A stretch of 64,000 bases of DNA from Balanoglossus misakiensis. Lineage: Eukaryota > Hemichordata. Position numbers and translations under genes: made by a program. Under the pieces are notes generated by a model, which was given only the letters and a program-made list of their open reading frames with translations, was not told where the DNA came from and searched no databases. This document shows positions 13,701 through 25,884 of the stretch, in pieces (position 1 is the stretch's first letter; the number at the start of each line of letters is the position of its first letter). The DNA is taken from the NCBI GenBank assembly GCA_040954595.2, contig CM082596.2, positions 7,316,001 through 7,380,000 of the forward strand. Direction: 5' to 3'.

Positions 13701-16700
13701 TGAGGGGGTAAGACTTCGATTTTCCGCTACCTTTGTGCATAGTAAATTACCGGCAACGTTTGAGCCTGACACTCACTCTACTGACGCGAATCGCTTTTCG
13801 TGCATTATTAATTTTTTTTTATGAAAGTAGGGCAATAGTCACGGAAGATCAGATAACACGAAAATTTTAAAGGCTTGCAGTCACCTACACAAATTCAACA
13901 CTGTTACCATGGAAGATTCAAGTATAGCCAATCATAGATTTTCAGTGGGTGGCCAGGGGGTGGCACACGCGAAAAAAGTACGCCACCATGTGGCCATTCG
14001 AACACTTAGACGCGCCTTTTGACCTAGACTCTCTCACAGCCCCTCTCGTCGTCCATGCAGGCTTATGGACTGATCGCATGTGTTCGCTACACAACACCAT
14101 ATGGGGCTTCTCCTTTGCTAAACAGTCGAGGGCACATCAGTGAAGAGCCTTGTAGCGAACCGTGGGCCGTGAGAGAGTCTACTTTTGACCATGTAAAAAA
14201 GAGAGATGACCGTATACCTTTAAGAGTTTTCTGTAAACCGCGCACGCGCACACGCACTCACACTGACTGACTGACTGACTGACTGACACACATACAGTGT
14301 CACAGACAGATAGGCCTACACACATACGTCAAGGAAATGCTTCTGCCGATTACCAAAGTACGATGGTTATCGACGTATGGAAGCCGTTTCGCCACACCGG
14401 CACTCTTGACAATCGCTTGTCCAATACATGTGACCAACACAGCAATATTGCCCTTGACAACCTACACGTATAGTGATCTGTTATTGATTGCATCATAAAT
14501 ATCCGTGAGTTATCGCCGCTTGGCGTTGATTAAGTGGCGGTGAAGTACGCGCCGGGTCAATTATCTCAGTCGATCTCTCTGTGGGGTTCTGAGAGAGTAC
14601 ACAGCATCTACAGAATACTGAGATCGACGCAATTCAATTTGTCGAGATGAATGTTGGCAAATTAAACCCGTTGACATTTGAATAAAGTATTGACAGCACA
14701 AGCTGATTGTGCACCCGTGAATAACATCCAAGTCTTATCTGCAACTTTAATTTAGAGTAACTAACCAGATAAATAGTTTCTCGGGAATTCATTCCACGTT
14801 TTTAAATGTCGCCCCGTTTCGGTTCTTGTTCGGATATTGTTATTGGAGTTTCGTCTATTCAATATCTTTCATTACTTCAACGGGCAGGAAAACAACTATT
14901 CAGGGCGGTAAAAGTGCCGTTTTGTTATTGGTTATTCAGTGACTATATAACCCACCTCAACACTGCCGAGAAATTCCATATAAGTCCGACTTAATCTTGA
15001 AAAGCGAATATATATCTCGGGGACACACTTTCATCAAAGGAAAAGATCTCCGAAATCTTTCTGTTCTGTCTTTCATCAAATATTGAAATGCAAGATTTAT
15101 CCCCAGTTGCCTTTTTTGATGTTATTTCTTTGTAAAAATGTTATTCGTTTTCGATGCTTTTTATACAGAATGCTTCATTTTCATCAAGCCATAGAAACCA
15201 GTCCTTCAATTACTCTTTCTTTGAGAAATGTCTTTTTGTGAAAAAGGTGTTATACAGATGTTGCGCGGGTACAAATAACATACTGTTATACCACACGTAT
15301 GATCACTTGCTCTATTTCTTGGCTGTTTTTTTTTCCATGACTGCGGCGAACCCTGGACACCTAAAAAAAACACGGTTCATTTGAAACTTGAACTGGCGCA
15401 TATGATCCTAAGCCCGGTTGAATAGACGCCGCCTACGCGATTGAAACAATATCTTATTTAGCTACACATGGTTGGGGGGGGGAGGGGGGTCATGCTATAA
15501 ATCTACCTTCCAGTTGATGAAATCCGGGCAATAAGCTTCTTTTCGTTGGGGGAGATAATCGCAACAGATCAACGGGGTAGGTACGGCGTTGTGGGCATTC
15601 CCGTAGGCGGTTATTCACAACGGGTCCTTCGTTGGATCAATACATGATCTCTGCCTGTGCTGTTATATTCTGTTAACGGTTGCTGGTCACAGGAAAGCAA
15701 TACACTGTTTATTAGGGGCAACCTTCTTCAAGTTACTACGCATCTTCTATATATTCGCAGAAGTGGTATGGATAGTTACCTGTACACCATGCATATTAGT
15801 GCTACAGGAATCAGCTGCCTAATTTCACACATTTTTCCACAGTAAAATACTTCAAATATTTTCCTTATCCTTTAGAATTCTCACCATTAAGCCATATTAC
15901 TTGCCTTTGCATCAGTTTGTCATCTCTTGGCAACGCATACCACGATAGCTGCGTATTCTTTTTATGGAGGCTGATTAAATCGGTGCGGCACCGTTTTAAT
16001 ACATAGCGTGTTCAAATTGCAACATGCAGTCAGAATCGGGCATCGATAAGGTGTTCATATATACCTATCAGTAAGCTTATTTAGATGGACCAATTGAATT
16101 TAAGTTGGAATATAAAGTAATGAAAATTATGCAAAAGTGGCAGCTCTAGAGGCTTTAACGTGTGGACAGTCATCATTATTATCTGCCAAGATACATGAGT
16201 ACGTGTCCTATCCCAGAGTTGAAGGTCGATGTAACCTTAATAAGTAGCGCTGCTTTGAAGTATGGGGCTATCTCATCAGAGAAACCAATCTTAGTACATG
16301 TATACTATTGACACGTGTCGTTAGTGCCTTCGAGTGAAAACTGCGTGTGCACGCCAACACAGACGCCGCCGACCGTGAATGTCGGCATCGGTACATACTT
16401 GTAAATGAGGTACAATGTATACAGACAACCGTGAACAATCTACTCCAAGACGGTAACTTCTTCTGTCTCCTGCTGCGTGGTTAAAGGCCGACGATCTTCT
16501 CATGCGCATGTGCGTAATTTCGTGTGTACGAACATTACGTCCGATCGGAATGTTCTGTAAATGTTGCGTTCGACGCATTAAAATTGTGGACTGCCTTCGC
16601 TTCCTTCCCTATTCCATGGGTAGAGTTCAGTTTTGTCCCTTCTTTTCACCCAATTTTGCTGTCTTTTAATTCCCGATCTCCGACACAGACTATGGTCGCC

Positions 16701-19700
16701 GCCATCTTGTATGTTGTTAGCACAGCACACTATACCTTTGCATTGACTATACAATTTTCAAGACGATCGTCGCCCTTCACCCGTGGAACGTTAACCTCGG
16801 TTGCCATGGCAAATGGCCAGTCACGTGTTTTCATTTGGGCGGCAACGCGAAAAAGGCACACCACAGTATGGTCATTAGAAGACCCAGACACGCCCTTCGG
16901 ACCATATATGGGTATATGCCAGTTGAGGTGATTACATGAATTTCTCGCATTGTTTCGACACGTAAAGTAGTACAAGTCACACACCACCAAGTTAACGCCC
17001 TTTATGTCACGTGACGCGGAAAATTCTGACGGACGGGTACTGATATAACTTATGAGATGTGTGTGTGTGGGGGGGGGGGGATATGTCGAATACCACCTGG
17101 CCAGGTGCCTTGTTCAGTTTCAGACTTCGCGCTCAAATGCAAAAATAATTGCTCCTCCAACGAATTAAACGTATTCAAAACACGGCGTGTGGGCGTAATG
17201 TGCAAAACAGAACTTTCCACAAAAACTAGCACTTTTAACAACACTTTCAGCTAAAATAGACGCATTTAGGGATAAAGGGCATAGGGTATCACGGGTGTAT
17301 TTTTTTACCTTTAAAGATCTTCTTCTCTGTTCAGCCGAGTTCCATTTCATCACTCCAGGCTGCCTGATATATAGTGAGAAACTACTTTCGAGGACGTGTT
17401 CCAGAGATCTGGGAGAATGGAAGCGAAAAAGTATACACTATTTGAACCCAAGTGTTTACCGATGATGAATAAGAATAGACGTGAAAATCTCTCCTCAGAG
17501 TTCGCAAAAGTATGGTGACGACTAAGAAAAAAAGTACATTTCTGAAAGTGCATCTACCGAAATGGGTTTGGCGATCTCATTTAAGCTCCATTAGCTGTAA
17601 TGTTGCACGTTTATTTTCGACATTTTATTTCTGTGTGTATCAAGTAGTTTCTTGTTCGACCCCCCCCCCCCCCAAGCAGAGTACAATGTAAAATGCCCGG
17701 TGTTTATTTAGCTTACCATGAAAGTTTACTCGTGAACAGTCAGCAAAGTCGTTTTCCAGTTCCACAATGCAGTACGCGCTAACTACAGACGACAACCTGA
17801 AGACATCATCACATGATTGCACGTTTCAGAACACGACATGGTTTCCTTTCTTCAACGTGCTACTGCATGTACATCCGTCGAAGTGTACCCTATAAAAATA
17901 ATAATAAGTCATATATTAATTGTTGAAAAAAACAGAATTCAAATCATGACGTCAGCAACAGTGGTCAGTGCACATATGTAACAGTATATCGGTAAAGTTA
18001 AAGAACACCTTCGTTTTATGCGTTTATTTACGTGTCCCTACACGCACACAATTTCAGGCAATAGTTGTTGGAACTGTTGCCTAAAGTCAGGTGACAGTTT
18101 CGGGGCGACTGCAGTTGGGTTTGCGCTTGTATGGGAGGACATATTCTCATCAAGGGGGACACCCACGCGGCGCGACGACCCCTTCCCTTTAAAAGGGAAA
18201 CTTTCCAAATAATATACACAGCTTTGCACTGAGCCCAGACAGTAAACATGTTTTGCCTAGCTGTTACTATCCCACCCCACGAAGGAAATACACTGGGTTC
18301 CTAGCTCTCTGGGGGAAGGCTATTTAGTTTCCATTACTGCTACTTCTACATTGTCACGGCTTTGCTAAAATAATGCTAATACCACACGATTTGCCCCTGT
18401 TCGAGATGCTTCTAGCCTCGAGCGCCGTGCAGAACGATTTTGTCCCGTAATGTCCTCTCGAGTAAGCAACATAACTGTATGTGGTCTGCTGATACGTTAA
18501 GCATTGCCAGATATAGGGATGTTTAGTAACCTTGCAGGAGAATGAATGAATGAATGAATGAATGAATGAATGAATGAATGAATGAATGAATGAATGAATG
18601 AATGAATGAATGAATGAATGAAAAAAAACGAGTATGGAACAGATAATATTTCGCGGAAGTTTGAATTACAAATTAGTGACCCAGCTAATTCGTTTACTGA
18701 CGAATGTCTCGCACTGACGTTGTTCTAGCGGACGTGGTGGCACGCTTTTTTTACGCGTCGCCATATTATCTGAAAGACGCGTCAGGCCGAGTCAGAGAAT
18801 GTATGCGTACTGCTGTGAGCTCTACCTTTGGAAGTTTATACGTTTATTCTGCCTTGCTTGATTAATCATTTGTAGGCTCGTAGTTCATAGGGGAAAATCA
18901 AATCATCGATAATTATGCATTCATGGAAATAGCCAATGTCAACACCCGTGGCGCTTCTTAGTGGAAGTGGTGCAGAGTTCCGGACAAACAGAAAATATGT
19001 TATATTAGATATTGCACAAACGGGTAGTATTGAGCAGATATGTTGACAAGGACATGGTATAGCCTTTACATAGGACAGTATACTCTCAGTGTTAAAGGAT
19101 AATCATCATGTATTTTTCATGAAGCTAATAAAATCCATTCTCCATTCTCCTGTATAAGCGGCAAGCGGTCCGACACAAATAGGCCTAATGCTGACTCGAG
19201 GATTCATTGGTGTTTCTTAATAAAGGAATGTGTCGCATTATTCACACGGCTTGAGTTCGATAAATGGAGTTAATATCTCTCCCAACAGCCGATGACTGAA
19301 GTCGCGACGCGTGTTGCTTTTTCAGACACGGTTTCGTTTCCGTGTGATTGCAAGGTTAATTCCCGTACACCGCGTTTGATTTTTGCCATATATGCGTCCA
19401 CGTAGAAAACCTATGGATCGAAAGCAATGTCAATACAATGCAATCGTTCTGAGACCGCGGTAGCTTTTGAACTACGAGTAATTATACATATTGTCAAGAT
19501 ATTCAACCTTATGTACTTTCAATGTCGGAAGGCCATGCAACGTAATATAGGAGATATGGTTGTTGTTTTTTTAACCAGGCGATGACAGTCGTGTTGGTGT
19601 TCAGTTGAGACTTTTCTCGTATTTCGATTCATTGCGAAGACGGCCATGGAGGTACTGCATTAAAGGGACAAAGCCTCTCTCTTGTTGCCCCTTTTTCCAT

Positions 19701-20329
19701 GATTATGTTTATGCAAGACACCATTTATGTTATTCTACATGTGGATATATAGTGAATCAACGTTCAACCACACACACATTCCATCCTGCTTGTAGACACG
19801 AGAGTGAAAAAAACTCGCCAAAATGAATAATCGGTCTCTACCATTTATTCATTCTGGATTCTGGTGAGATTTTTACTCTCATATCCTACCAACCGGATGG
19901 GAGTTGTGTGTGGTCGAACGTTGATTCACTCTATATATCCACATGTAGAATAACAAACAGTGTCTTGTATCAAACATAATTAATGGAAAAAGGGCAGCAA
20001 GAGAGAGACTTTGTCCCTTTAATATATTTGATAATTTACGCCAATTTTTTCTTTGTATTTTTTCTCCACAGATCAGGAGGATATGCAATCAATTCCACGT
20101 TTGGCCGAGTCCGCTGGCGGACTACATCGCCCACAAACTGTCGCTAAGCAACTCCATGATCAACCCCTTCATATACGGTCTGACCAGACGTCACTTCCGC
20201 AAGCAGGCCGGCAGGTGTTTGCTCAAGACCGTCACCTGTTGTCGGTCGAACCGCGTCCAACACATCGCTAACCTGTCCGAGACGAAAGACCGCGAGATGC
20301 AGACGTACAACAACACTGACTGTCGGTGA
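3888..20329 (+). CDS. class A GPCR, prostanoid-receptor-like (360 aa, two exons)
   Basis: Exons 3888-4712 and 20072-20329 join in phase 0. The first ATG of the frame gives a short N-terminus with N-glycosylation sequons NAS (residue 7) and NVS (residue 10), then seven membrane segments. TM2 has LCTADLM with Asp76. TM3 runs from Cys103 to ERF127-129, an E/DRY variant. ERFLAIRRPFYYEKHV resembles the ERYLxIxHPYFYxRHV of EP/DP receptors. TM6 ends ITITPLQ with no Trp6.48, and IRRICNQFHVWP matches the VRVFVNQLYQP of EP4. TM7 ends NPFIY. The intron sits exactly at the end of TM6, as in vertebrate prostanoid receptor genes. Unusual points: Lys297 falls at position 7.40, where prostanoid receptors have the carboxylate-binding Arg, and the second extracellular loop lacks the WCF motif. 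The class A call is certain. The prostanoid-like grouping is a sequence-based inference, and the ligand is unknown. Confidence 0.9.
5102..5233. mobile_element. family G inverted-repeat element
   Basis: Bounded by CAGTGTGCCCT and AGGGCACACTG, with a TTGGCTTAG motif beside the right end; shared with 60773-60932. Confidence 0.65.
5950..6035. repeat. family E repeat (inverted orientation)
   Basis: Contains TCGCGTGTGCCACCCACTGA and GCCATGGTAACTG, the reverse complement of the block at 13901-13995. Confidence 0.6.
7350..7470. repeat. family F repeat
   Basis: Shares ATAGACCATTT, CACGAGACC, ATCTCGCGTG, ACACAGGACA and ATCGTGTTGAA in the same order with 12923-13030. Both contain CpG-rich ATCTCGCG cores. 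Confidence 0.6.
7550..7738. mobile_element. family A MITE, right half
   Basis: Carries the CCGTTTATTCATT centre, the TATATCCACATGTAGAATAAC block and the terminal GACTTTGTCCC end. The left arm is missing. Confidence 0.75.
9390..9480 (+). mobile_element. tRNA-like SINE remnant
   Basis: GAGGTGGCCAAGTCAATC resembles an A box region and GGCGGGTTCAAGTTCAAG a B box region, 55-60 bases apart. The arms do not fold into a clean cloverleaf, so it is not called a tRNA gene. Confidence 0.35.
12923..13030. repeat. family F repeat
   Basis: Collinear with 7350-7470. Related AGTCTCGCGAGATCTCGC cores also occur near 10038, 39910, 40118 and 50323, often beside a TTAACCAAG-type motif. Confidence 0.6.
13901..13995. 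repeat. family E repeat
   Basis: Contains TTACCATGGAAG, AGCCAATCATAGATTTTCAG and GTGGCACACGCGAAAAAAG, matching the copy at 5950 in opposite orientation. Confidence 0.6.
14263..14287. repeat. CTGA tetranucleotide array
   Basis: About six CTGA units after a CA-rich stretch. Confidence 0.9.
16480..16778. mobile_element. family D element (about 300 bp)
   Basis: Starts TTAAAGGCCGACGATCTT and ends AAGACGATCGTCGCCCTT, an inverted pair. The interior block CTGCCTTCGCTTCCTTCC and TTTTGTCCCTTCTTTTCACC is shared with the copy at 55311. Confidence 0.75.
16798..16920. repeat. family E repeat, diverged
   Basis: GTTGCCATGGCAAAT and CGGCAACGCGAAAAAGGCAC correspond to the family E blocks; it lies directly after a family D element. 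Confidence 0.45.
18540..18622. repeat. AATG tetranucleotide array, about 20 uninterrupted units
   Basis: A perfect run of AATG/GAAT followed by an A8 tract, in the GPCR intron. Confidence 0.98.
19660..20022. mobile_element. family A foldback MITE, full-length copy
   Basis: A 363-bp element whose two halves are near-complete inverted copies. The arms begin TTAAAGGGACAAAG, continue through a CTCTCTC and CCTTTTTCCAT block and a CTACATGTGGATATATAG block, and pair over roughly 120 bases or more. It has no coding capacity, as expected of a non-autonomous element mobilised by an unseen DNA transposase. It ends 49 bases before the GPCR exon 2 acceptor. Confidence 0.85.
20072..20329 (+). CDS. GPCR exon 2 (ECL3, TM7, C-tail)
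   Basis: The acceptor is TTTTTTCTCCACAG ending at 20071. The exon reads IRRICNQFHVW, then the TM7 block with SNSMINPFIYGL, then a basic helix 8 (TRRHFRKQAGR) with nearby Cys residues that could be palmitoylated. The tail ends YNNTDCR before TGA. This exon fixes the fate of exon 1, which otherwise runs into intronic stops. Confidence 0.94.
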   Translation: MRRICNQFHVWPSPLADYIAHKLSLSNSMINPFIYGLTRRHFRKQAGRCLLKTVTCCRSNRVQHIANLSETKDREMQTYNNTDCR

Positions 20330-20516
20330 TGATGCCATGGACGCGTGTGTTGCAACCAGAGCGGCGTGTTGTGCGGAAAACATACAAGATTTGGTTTAAT
20401 TCTATGGCTTACGTCGACGAATGTGATATCGAAGACTGGTTATGCATTACAACCCTTGTGAGAAGAATACGTTTGATGGTGAGATACTGCGTTTGTGCAT
20501 ATGATGTCATCAGTGA

Positions 20517-20522
20517 AATAAA
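20517..20522 (+). terminator. poly(A) signal of the GPCR gene
   Basis: AATAAA lies about 190 bases after the GPCR stop codon, giving a short 3' UTR. Confidence 0.55.
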
Positions 20523-21328
20523 CTGCCATACTACATTTTCTAGCTGTTGATAAGAGGCGAGCGCACGTGTACCATAGAGGTTTCCAGAAATGTTGCTGTT
20601 CCAGTTTTATTGAACAGTCTTTAAAAACAATTAACCAATGCACAGACGTACCTCATCGTCGAACTTTTCTGACAGGAGCATGTAACTTTAAAAGAAGCAT
20701 AATCTTTATTCGTCTCTGACTATTTTTTCCATTCACACAATATCCCACATTTATCCACACACCTCAGTTTCCATAATTTCTACTTTGTCCGTTTTATGGA
20801 CGTACTACAGAAGTTAATGTCTATAATATTAAAATTTTCCTCTGTTATTCAACAAGTTGTTGTCAGTTGTCTGAACATTACCCCTCCCCCCCCCCCCCAA
20901 CAACACCATACAAGGTCCTACCCATGGCACTGCGAAAGAAAATGAGGAAAAGAGTATCCCAACAACTGAGGGCGCTATACACACCGACTAACCATCATCA
21001 TTTCGGGCTCTCCTATGGAAATGTGTAAATAATAAGTTCTTGGTAATACAATACATGGGCAAAGGTTGACTGATTTTCTTTTATACGACAGAGGTGTGCA
21101 CGGATTAGCCAGATCAGTGATTTTATTTTTGCTTTTATCCCCCCCCCCCCCCCCCGAAAAGGCCTTGCTCATGGGAATCTATATTTATCGTCTGTACTTA
21201 TTGAATGTAACATGATGGGACACGAATGACAATGTTGCTCACCATCTATGTCTAAACCCTTGAACATTTCCACCGCTAACATGTCCATTATAGGCAAAGT
21301 CTTTCCAATTAAAATTTCTCATTTAAAT

Positions 21329-21419
21329 TAAACCCTTTCACCTCTATGGTTTGGTCCAAATCCACTGTTTTCTATGGTAACGTTTAATCTGTACAGAGGA
21401 AACCAGGGATGAAAGGGTC
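21329..21419. mobile_element. family C short inverted-repeat element
   Basis: About 90 bp, with termini AAACCCTTTCACC and GGATGAAAGGGTC. The interior pairs TATGGTTTGGTCC with a partner arm, as in the other C copies. Confidence 0.65.
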
Positions 21420-22415
21420 ATGCTTTCTTCAGCACCTTTTTATCTGCCCTCTCCCCTCCCCCCCCCCCCCGTGCAATTCTACTTGCAGCCTACAGCTATA
21501 ATCTGTTGTCGTTTTGCCCTTGAAGAGGCCATTCTCATAAACCAAGGGCATTCTGGGAGTGCTGTTTCCAAGGAAACCCAGTTTTCTCTTGACCTGCCAG
21601 TGACATTGGGCGCACGACTGCATTGGCATTGATTGAGACGCGCACACACACATCAAAACACCTCCTTGAATTGTGTAGCCTGTAGATTTCACAACAGTTG
21701 TCAATGTCACTGACAGTCCACAATGTCACTGACCACCCTTGCAACACCATTGACCCTAAATGCACGTATCGTATTCAACCTGGCTTCAGTGTTATTCAAC
21801 TCGAAACAGGAGATTTAAATTGAATGCGTAGAAGCCAGGGATCTTTCGTAGCTGTACAATGTTATGGGCAGAAAGTCTGATGGGAAATCAGGGTTGGGTG
21901 CGTTGGGGGTTATTATATTTCTCGCAACATTTCGACAATATCTAAAAACTCATAACTTTTTTTTCAATTTTCGCTTTAAACTGTTCACATGTAGACAAAC
22001 GTTTTCGGTTTTGAGGGGCATAGTGAGATACTAACATTACGTGACTGTCAAAAAATTAGTCTTTTTGTCACGGTCAAAAAACTGCATACCAACCCTTTGC
22101 ACACAGACCACCTGGTAAATTATGAAGTCATTTGGATGTTTTCTTTCCAAGGTGGGGGTCAACTGGATAAATTTGGGTCAATGTGAGTGCCTTGGAAGGT
22201 CTATTTTGATAGGCTACAGCAAATCATGCGCCACTGTAAACCAGCCAATCAGAAACAGCGTTATATACTCTGCCCAAAATCCAGATCCCGCACTGACAGT
22301 GTCAACAGGTGGTTATTGGGGTCTTGGATTATACCATTATCTATTAGGGAGGGTCGAGGGAGTTTGAGGGAGACTTATCACTTAGTATAAAGCCGTATGA
22401 CAGATGATGAGATGA

Positions 22416-22437
22416 CCCCCCCCCCCCCCCCCCCCCC
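22416..22437. repeat. 22-base poly-C run
   Basis: The longest of several C or G runs of 10 or more in the window (others at 17660-17673, 20886-20898 and 21139-21155). Confidence 0.95.
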
Positions 22438-23597
22438 GATCAGATACTAGTACCCCAAACTCTGAAAATAGGATATGTGTATGTAGTTACTTAGCGAAGT
22501 CTACCTATTGGGACAATACATGTAGTCTGCTTGGACAGAAGGCACAAGAGCCAATGCAATAAGCAATGCCACAGTACAACACTCGAGTATTAATGATGAA
22601 AACAAACAGCTGTTTATTTCTATCATAAACTGGCAACCAACAGTTACCATAACAACAACACACACATGCCTGGATGAAGTAACCACAGCAACAAGACATG
22701 TCCGGATCTAGTTCTGTATGCTTCTCCATTCCTTCCACAGATTATTACGAGTCCAACATCCGGATATCGTCTGCCAGGACTCGTAATGCCACAAATTTGT
22801 TGATTAATTGAAGAGATTATTAAAGACTTCTTTTATCGTATAGGGCAGTCTACTGACAATCTCTTTATACATTCTTTAAGAAGTGTACAAGTATAGATGC
22901 AAAACCTACAATATATATATATTTTTTTCTAAATTTACTGTCACTAAATACCAAAAAAAAAAATCGTCACTTAAACTAATTTTGACCCCAGATTGACGTT
23001 TCTGAGGCCGACATTATAATATGAGAATTTATTAATTTTTGTGCGTTTGTTCCCTGAGACACAACTTTGTGTGTAAAGTTGAAGCAGACTTACGCCAGAA
23101 AATATCTCAAGAGTTTCACCTGATCGATACAGTAGAACAGGTGATATGCATGCAGGTCAAACAGTAAAAGGTTTACGTCTTCTGCTACAAATTTACCATC
23201 TCTATAAAAACACATAAAACCCTTCAACTCTGTTTTCGCGAATAAAACTAGACAATAGCCAAAATGCAAAGTCTTTTTTTGAGAGGCAGAAAAATATGCA
23301 GTCAACTAGGCGAGATTTTCAATATGAAATTAATTATACAAGCATGTATTGTTTTAAACATCTGCATGTTGAGTTTTTTTTCCCGTTAATGACCGTTTAT
23401 GGACCTGTGTATTTCTGGTAGTCACTTTCATTTGAGATTTACATCTTTTTCCCATGATTCATCTGTGCAACCATTACAAAGTTAACATCATACATGCAGA
23501 GACCTTTCCGACCAATAAGAATGCCTCCCGTTTAGCCAACAGTTACAGCTTTAGTCTCTCTAAATGCAGCTTCAGTTGAACTGAAACGATTTGTTTT

Positions 23598-23690
23598 AGG
23601 ACCCTCTCACCCCCGTTTCCGTGTGTTAAGGTCCAGCATTGCTAATGAAAACAACGGAGTTGGACCCAACCACGGTGGTGAAAAGGTGGA
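23598..23690. mobile_element. family C short inverted-repeat element, diverged
   Basis: Recognised by AGGACCCTCTCACCCCCGTT and the right arm CACGGTGGTGAAAAGG; several substitutions against the other copies. Confidence 0.5.
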
Positions 23691-25790
23691 AAGCCATCTC
23701 ACACACCAGTTCCAGCATCACAACACTACACGACAAACAAACATTCACACATGTACAACAGTCACGAACATACAAGTGTCCTACATAGCTCCTACGATTG
23801 AAAATAACTATCTATCCAAAAAAAAGAGAGATTTGAATAAGTCTTTGGAATTGTTAAAGCTCTAAAAAACTGAACTCGGTCAACTGTGAAAGTGTCTCCT
23901 TCAGAGGTAGATTTAAAATCACCCATTTGTTACAATTTGAAACATTTACAGACAAAATACAGGCAAGATTTTTGGGGGGTTGTTAAGGACACTTTAACAA
24001 TTGACCAATCAGGAACTAAGCATTCATATTAGGAATAATAAATGAGGTCAGATAAGGATAACTATTTTGCCTTTGGGTGCATGCAGCAGCTTATAAATTT
24101 TTTTTTTTTAGTTTTTGTTATTATTTTTATTTTATCGTCTCTGATTTTTGTTAAACTATGAAAATACTTTTTGAAAAGAGAAATGATTAGCGACGTCTTA
24201 AAGCTCAGTCATACCCTACACTAGGTGCGGAATCACCATAAAATTCACTTTTTTTGTTTCAACATTTAAACGTATAGTGGGCCTCACAGCAAAGAAGCAT
24301 GACAGACAACAGCAGCTTCGTGACAGCATTATTTTTAGAGGTTCATGTGCTTGAACATTTTTATGTAACTTTAGCTGGTTCTCTCTTGCACATAACATGT
24401 GAAACTTTACATCGTGTGATTTTTCGATTATTATTTACAAGGAAACGTGACTGATGTGTGTGAGGGACTATTCGTCTGATTACGGGCATTGGGCTCAAAT
24501 TCTCTCTGTGTCCAGTGGCGTTGAAACCGGGAATTCTAACACACCACAGTACAAAAAAAGTGAAAAATGGCCACAGAAATACTCATATCCTATGAACACA
24601 ATCACCAATGATTTTTTTATGGTGTTACCACAGCCTATTTTCCAAAGAACACTGCCATTTTGTTCTGAAGTAGGCCTAATGCTAGGAAATTTGCAGATTA
24701 GTTACCTGTCGAGAATCACGATCAAGACTATCAGATTCAAGAAATGGTATCATATGGTATCTGACACGTGTACATGAGAGAATCAACTATGTGAACAGCC
24801 AAAACGACACTATGTCCAGACTCTAAAAAAAAAAAGAACAGCAAGTTTGGACTCTGGTGATATCAAAAAAATACTACTTACAGCTCTTGTTTTTGTTATA
24901 CAAATAAATCACTACTTTGTAGTATATGCGGCTATCGGTAAATGTCTGTAAAGACAACCTCATCAGCCGCAAAGAACTTGAAATGTAGCTATGCTACAAT
25001 GGGCTGGCCATGTACCCCCCTCCCTCCCCCCTTCTCTGATTCCACAAGAACCAGAGGAGCCCTGAATTTGTACACACTAAAGCAATGCAGCCATTTCAAT
25101 GGGAGGTGAAATTTCCAAGTTGTACTACAAGATGCAAACTTCTTTATGTATATCCATTATACCTTCAGCTGCATAGGGTTCTGAGTTTGTTTTCTTGTTT
25201 TTATTTACTGTAGCAATTTCTATAATTCACGTTCGGTGAAAAATTGAAGGTGGGCCGGGGACATGCTCAAACTTCAAAACACCCACTCGGAATTCGAGAG
25301 TTTTGAACACGAGGTGGCAAAAATTTGAACGTCAGTGTAATTTTCCCCCTGATTTTTTTGCAGCCTGAAGATTAAAAAATCCAGTCTTTGTCACAAAACG
25401 AATGAGAAACACTCAAATGCTTCCAGAAATTGAGAGTTAAATTCCGTGTTTTCATTGCAGACTACTCTAAGAGACAGTTTGGCGTTACATGCTCACTATG
25501 CAAACAGTGTGAACGAGAAAAATAAAAGTGACCCCTTGTCAGACGACAGAAGAGTATATTTGCTACCTATCTGGCAATCTCTACGAGCTCTAATTTTTTT
25601 TTAAACTTTGGTAATTTTTTTTTAATTTGCAAGTTTAAATAAAATCTTACAAATGATTGTAAGCTGCTATTGTGAAAAGAAACCTGATGAATCTATGAAT
25701 TTGAATTACAGAATTGTCAGGGCCCAGCCTTGCTTAAAAATCTACGCAAGACTGTATCAATATTTCTAACTTCAATATAATCATTATGCC

Positions 25791-25884
25791 TAAACCCTTC
25801 CACCCCTAAGCTTTGGTCTAGTCCCAGTGTTTGTAACGGGAAGGATGGTCTAATATTACATGAAGACGGGGGTGGACAGGTTAA
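25791..25884. mobile_element. family C short inverted-repeat element
   Basis: Begins TAAACCCTTCCACCCC and ends GGGGGTGGACAGGTTA, with the TTTGGTCTAGTCCCAGTG interior. Confidence 0.6.

Larger units (their letters stand above)
4713..20071 (+). other. 15.4-kb GPCR intron, repeat-rich, no nested gene seen
   Basis: Bounded by GTAAGG and CCACAG. No open frame inside resembles a known protein on either strand. It holds copies of inverted-repeat families A, D, E, F and G, a SINE-like copy near 9400, an AATG array, a CTGA array and poly-C or poly-G runs. Stretches not listed separately (for example 8200-9340, 10100-12900, 14300-16470, 16930-18530, 18630-19650) show nothing recognisable. Confidence 0.85.

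Noticed and set aside
16524-16931. 135-codon plus-strand open frame in the GPCR intron
   Set aside because: Made of a family D element plus a family E repeat; no known domain, and the collinear D copy at 55311 does not keep the frame.
18540-18622. regular spaced array as a CRISPR or telomere repeat
   Set aside because: Pure AATG microsatellite without spacers, and not a telomere unit.
1-20329. cGLR and prostanoid-like receptor as a functional immune cluster
   Set aside because: They are neighbours on the same strand, but each has its own poly(A) signal and nothing in the sequence links their function.
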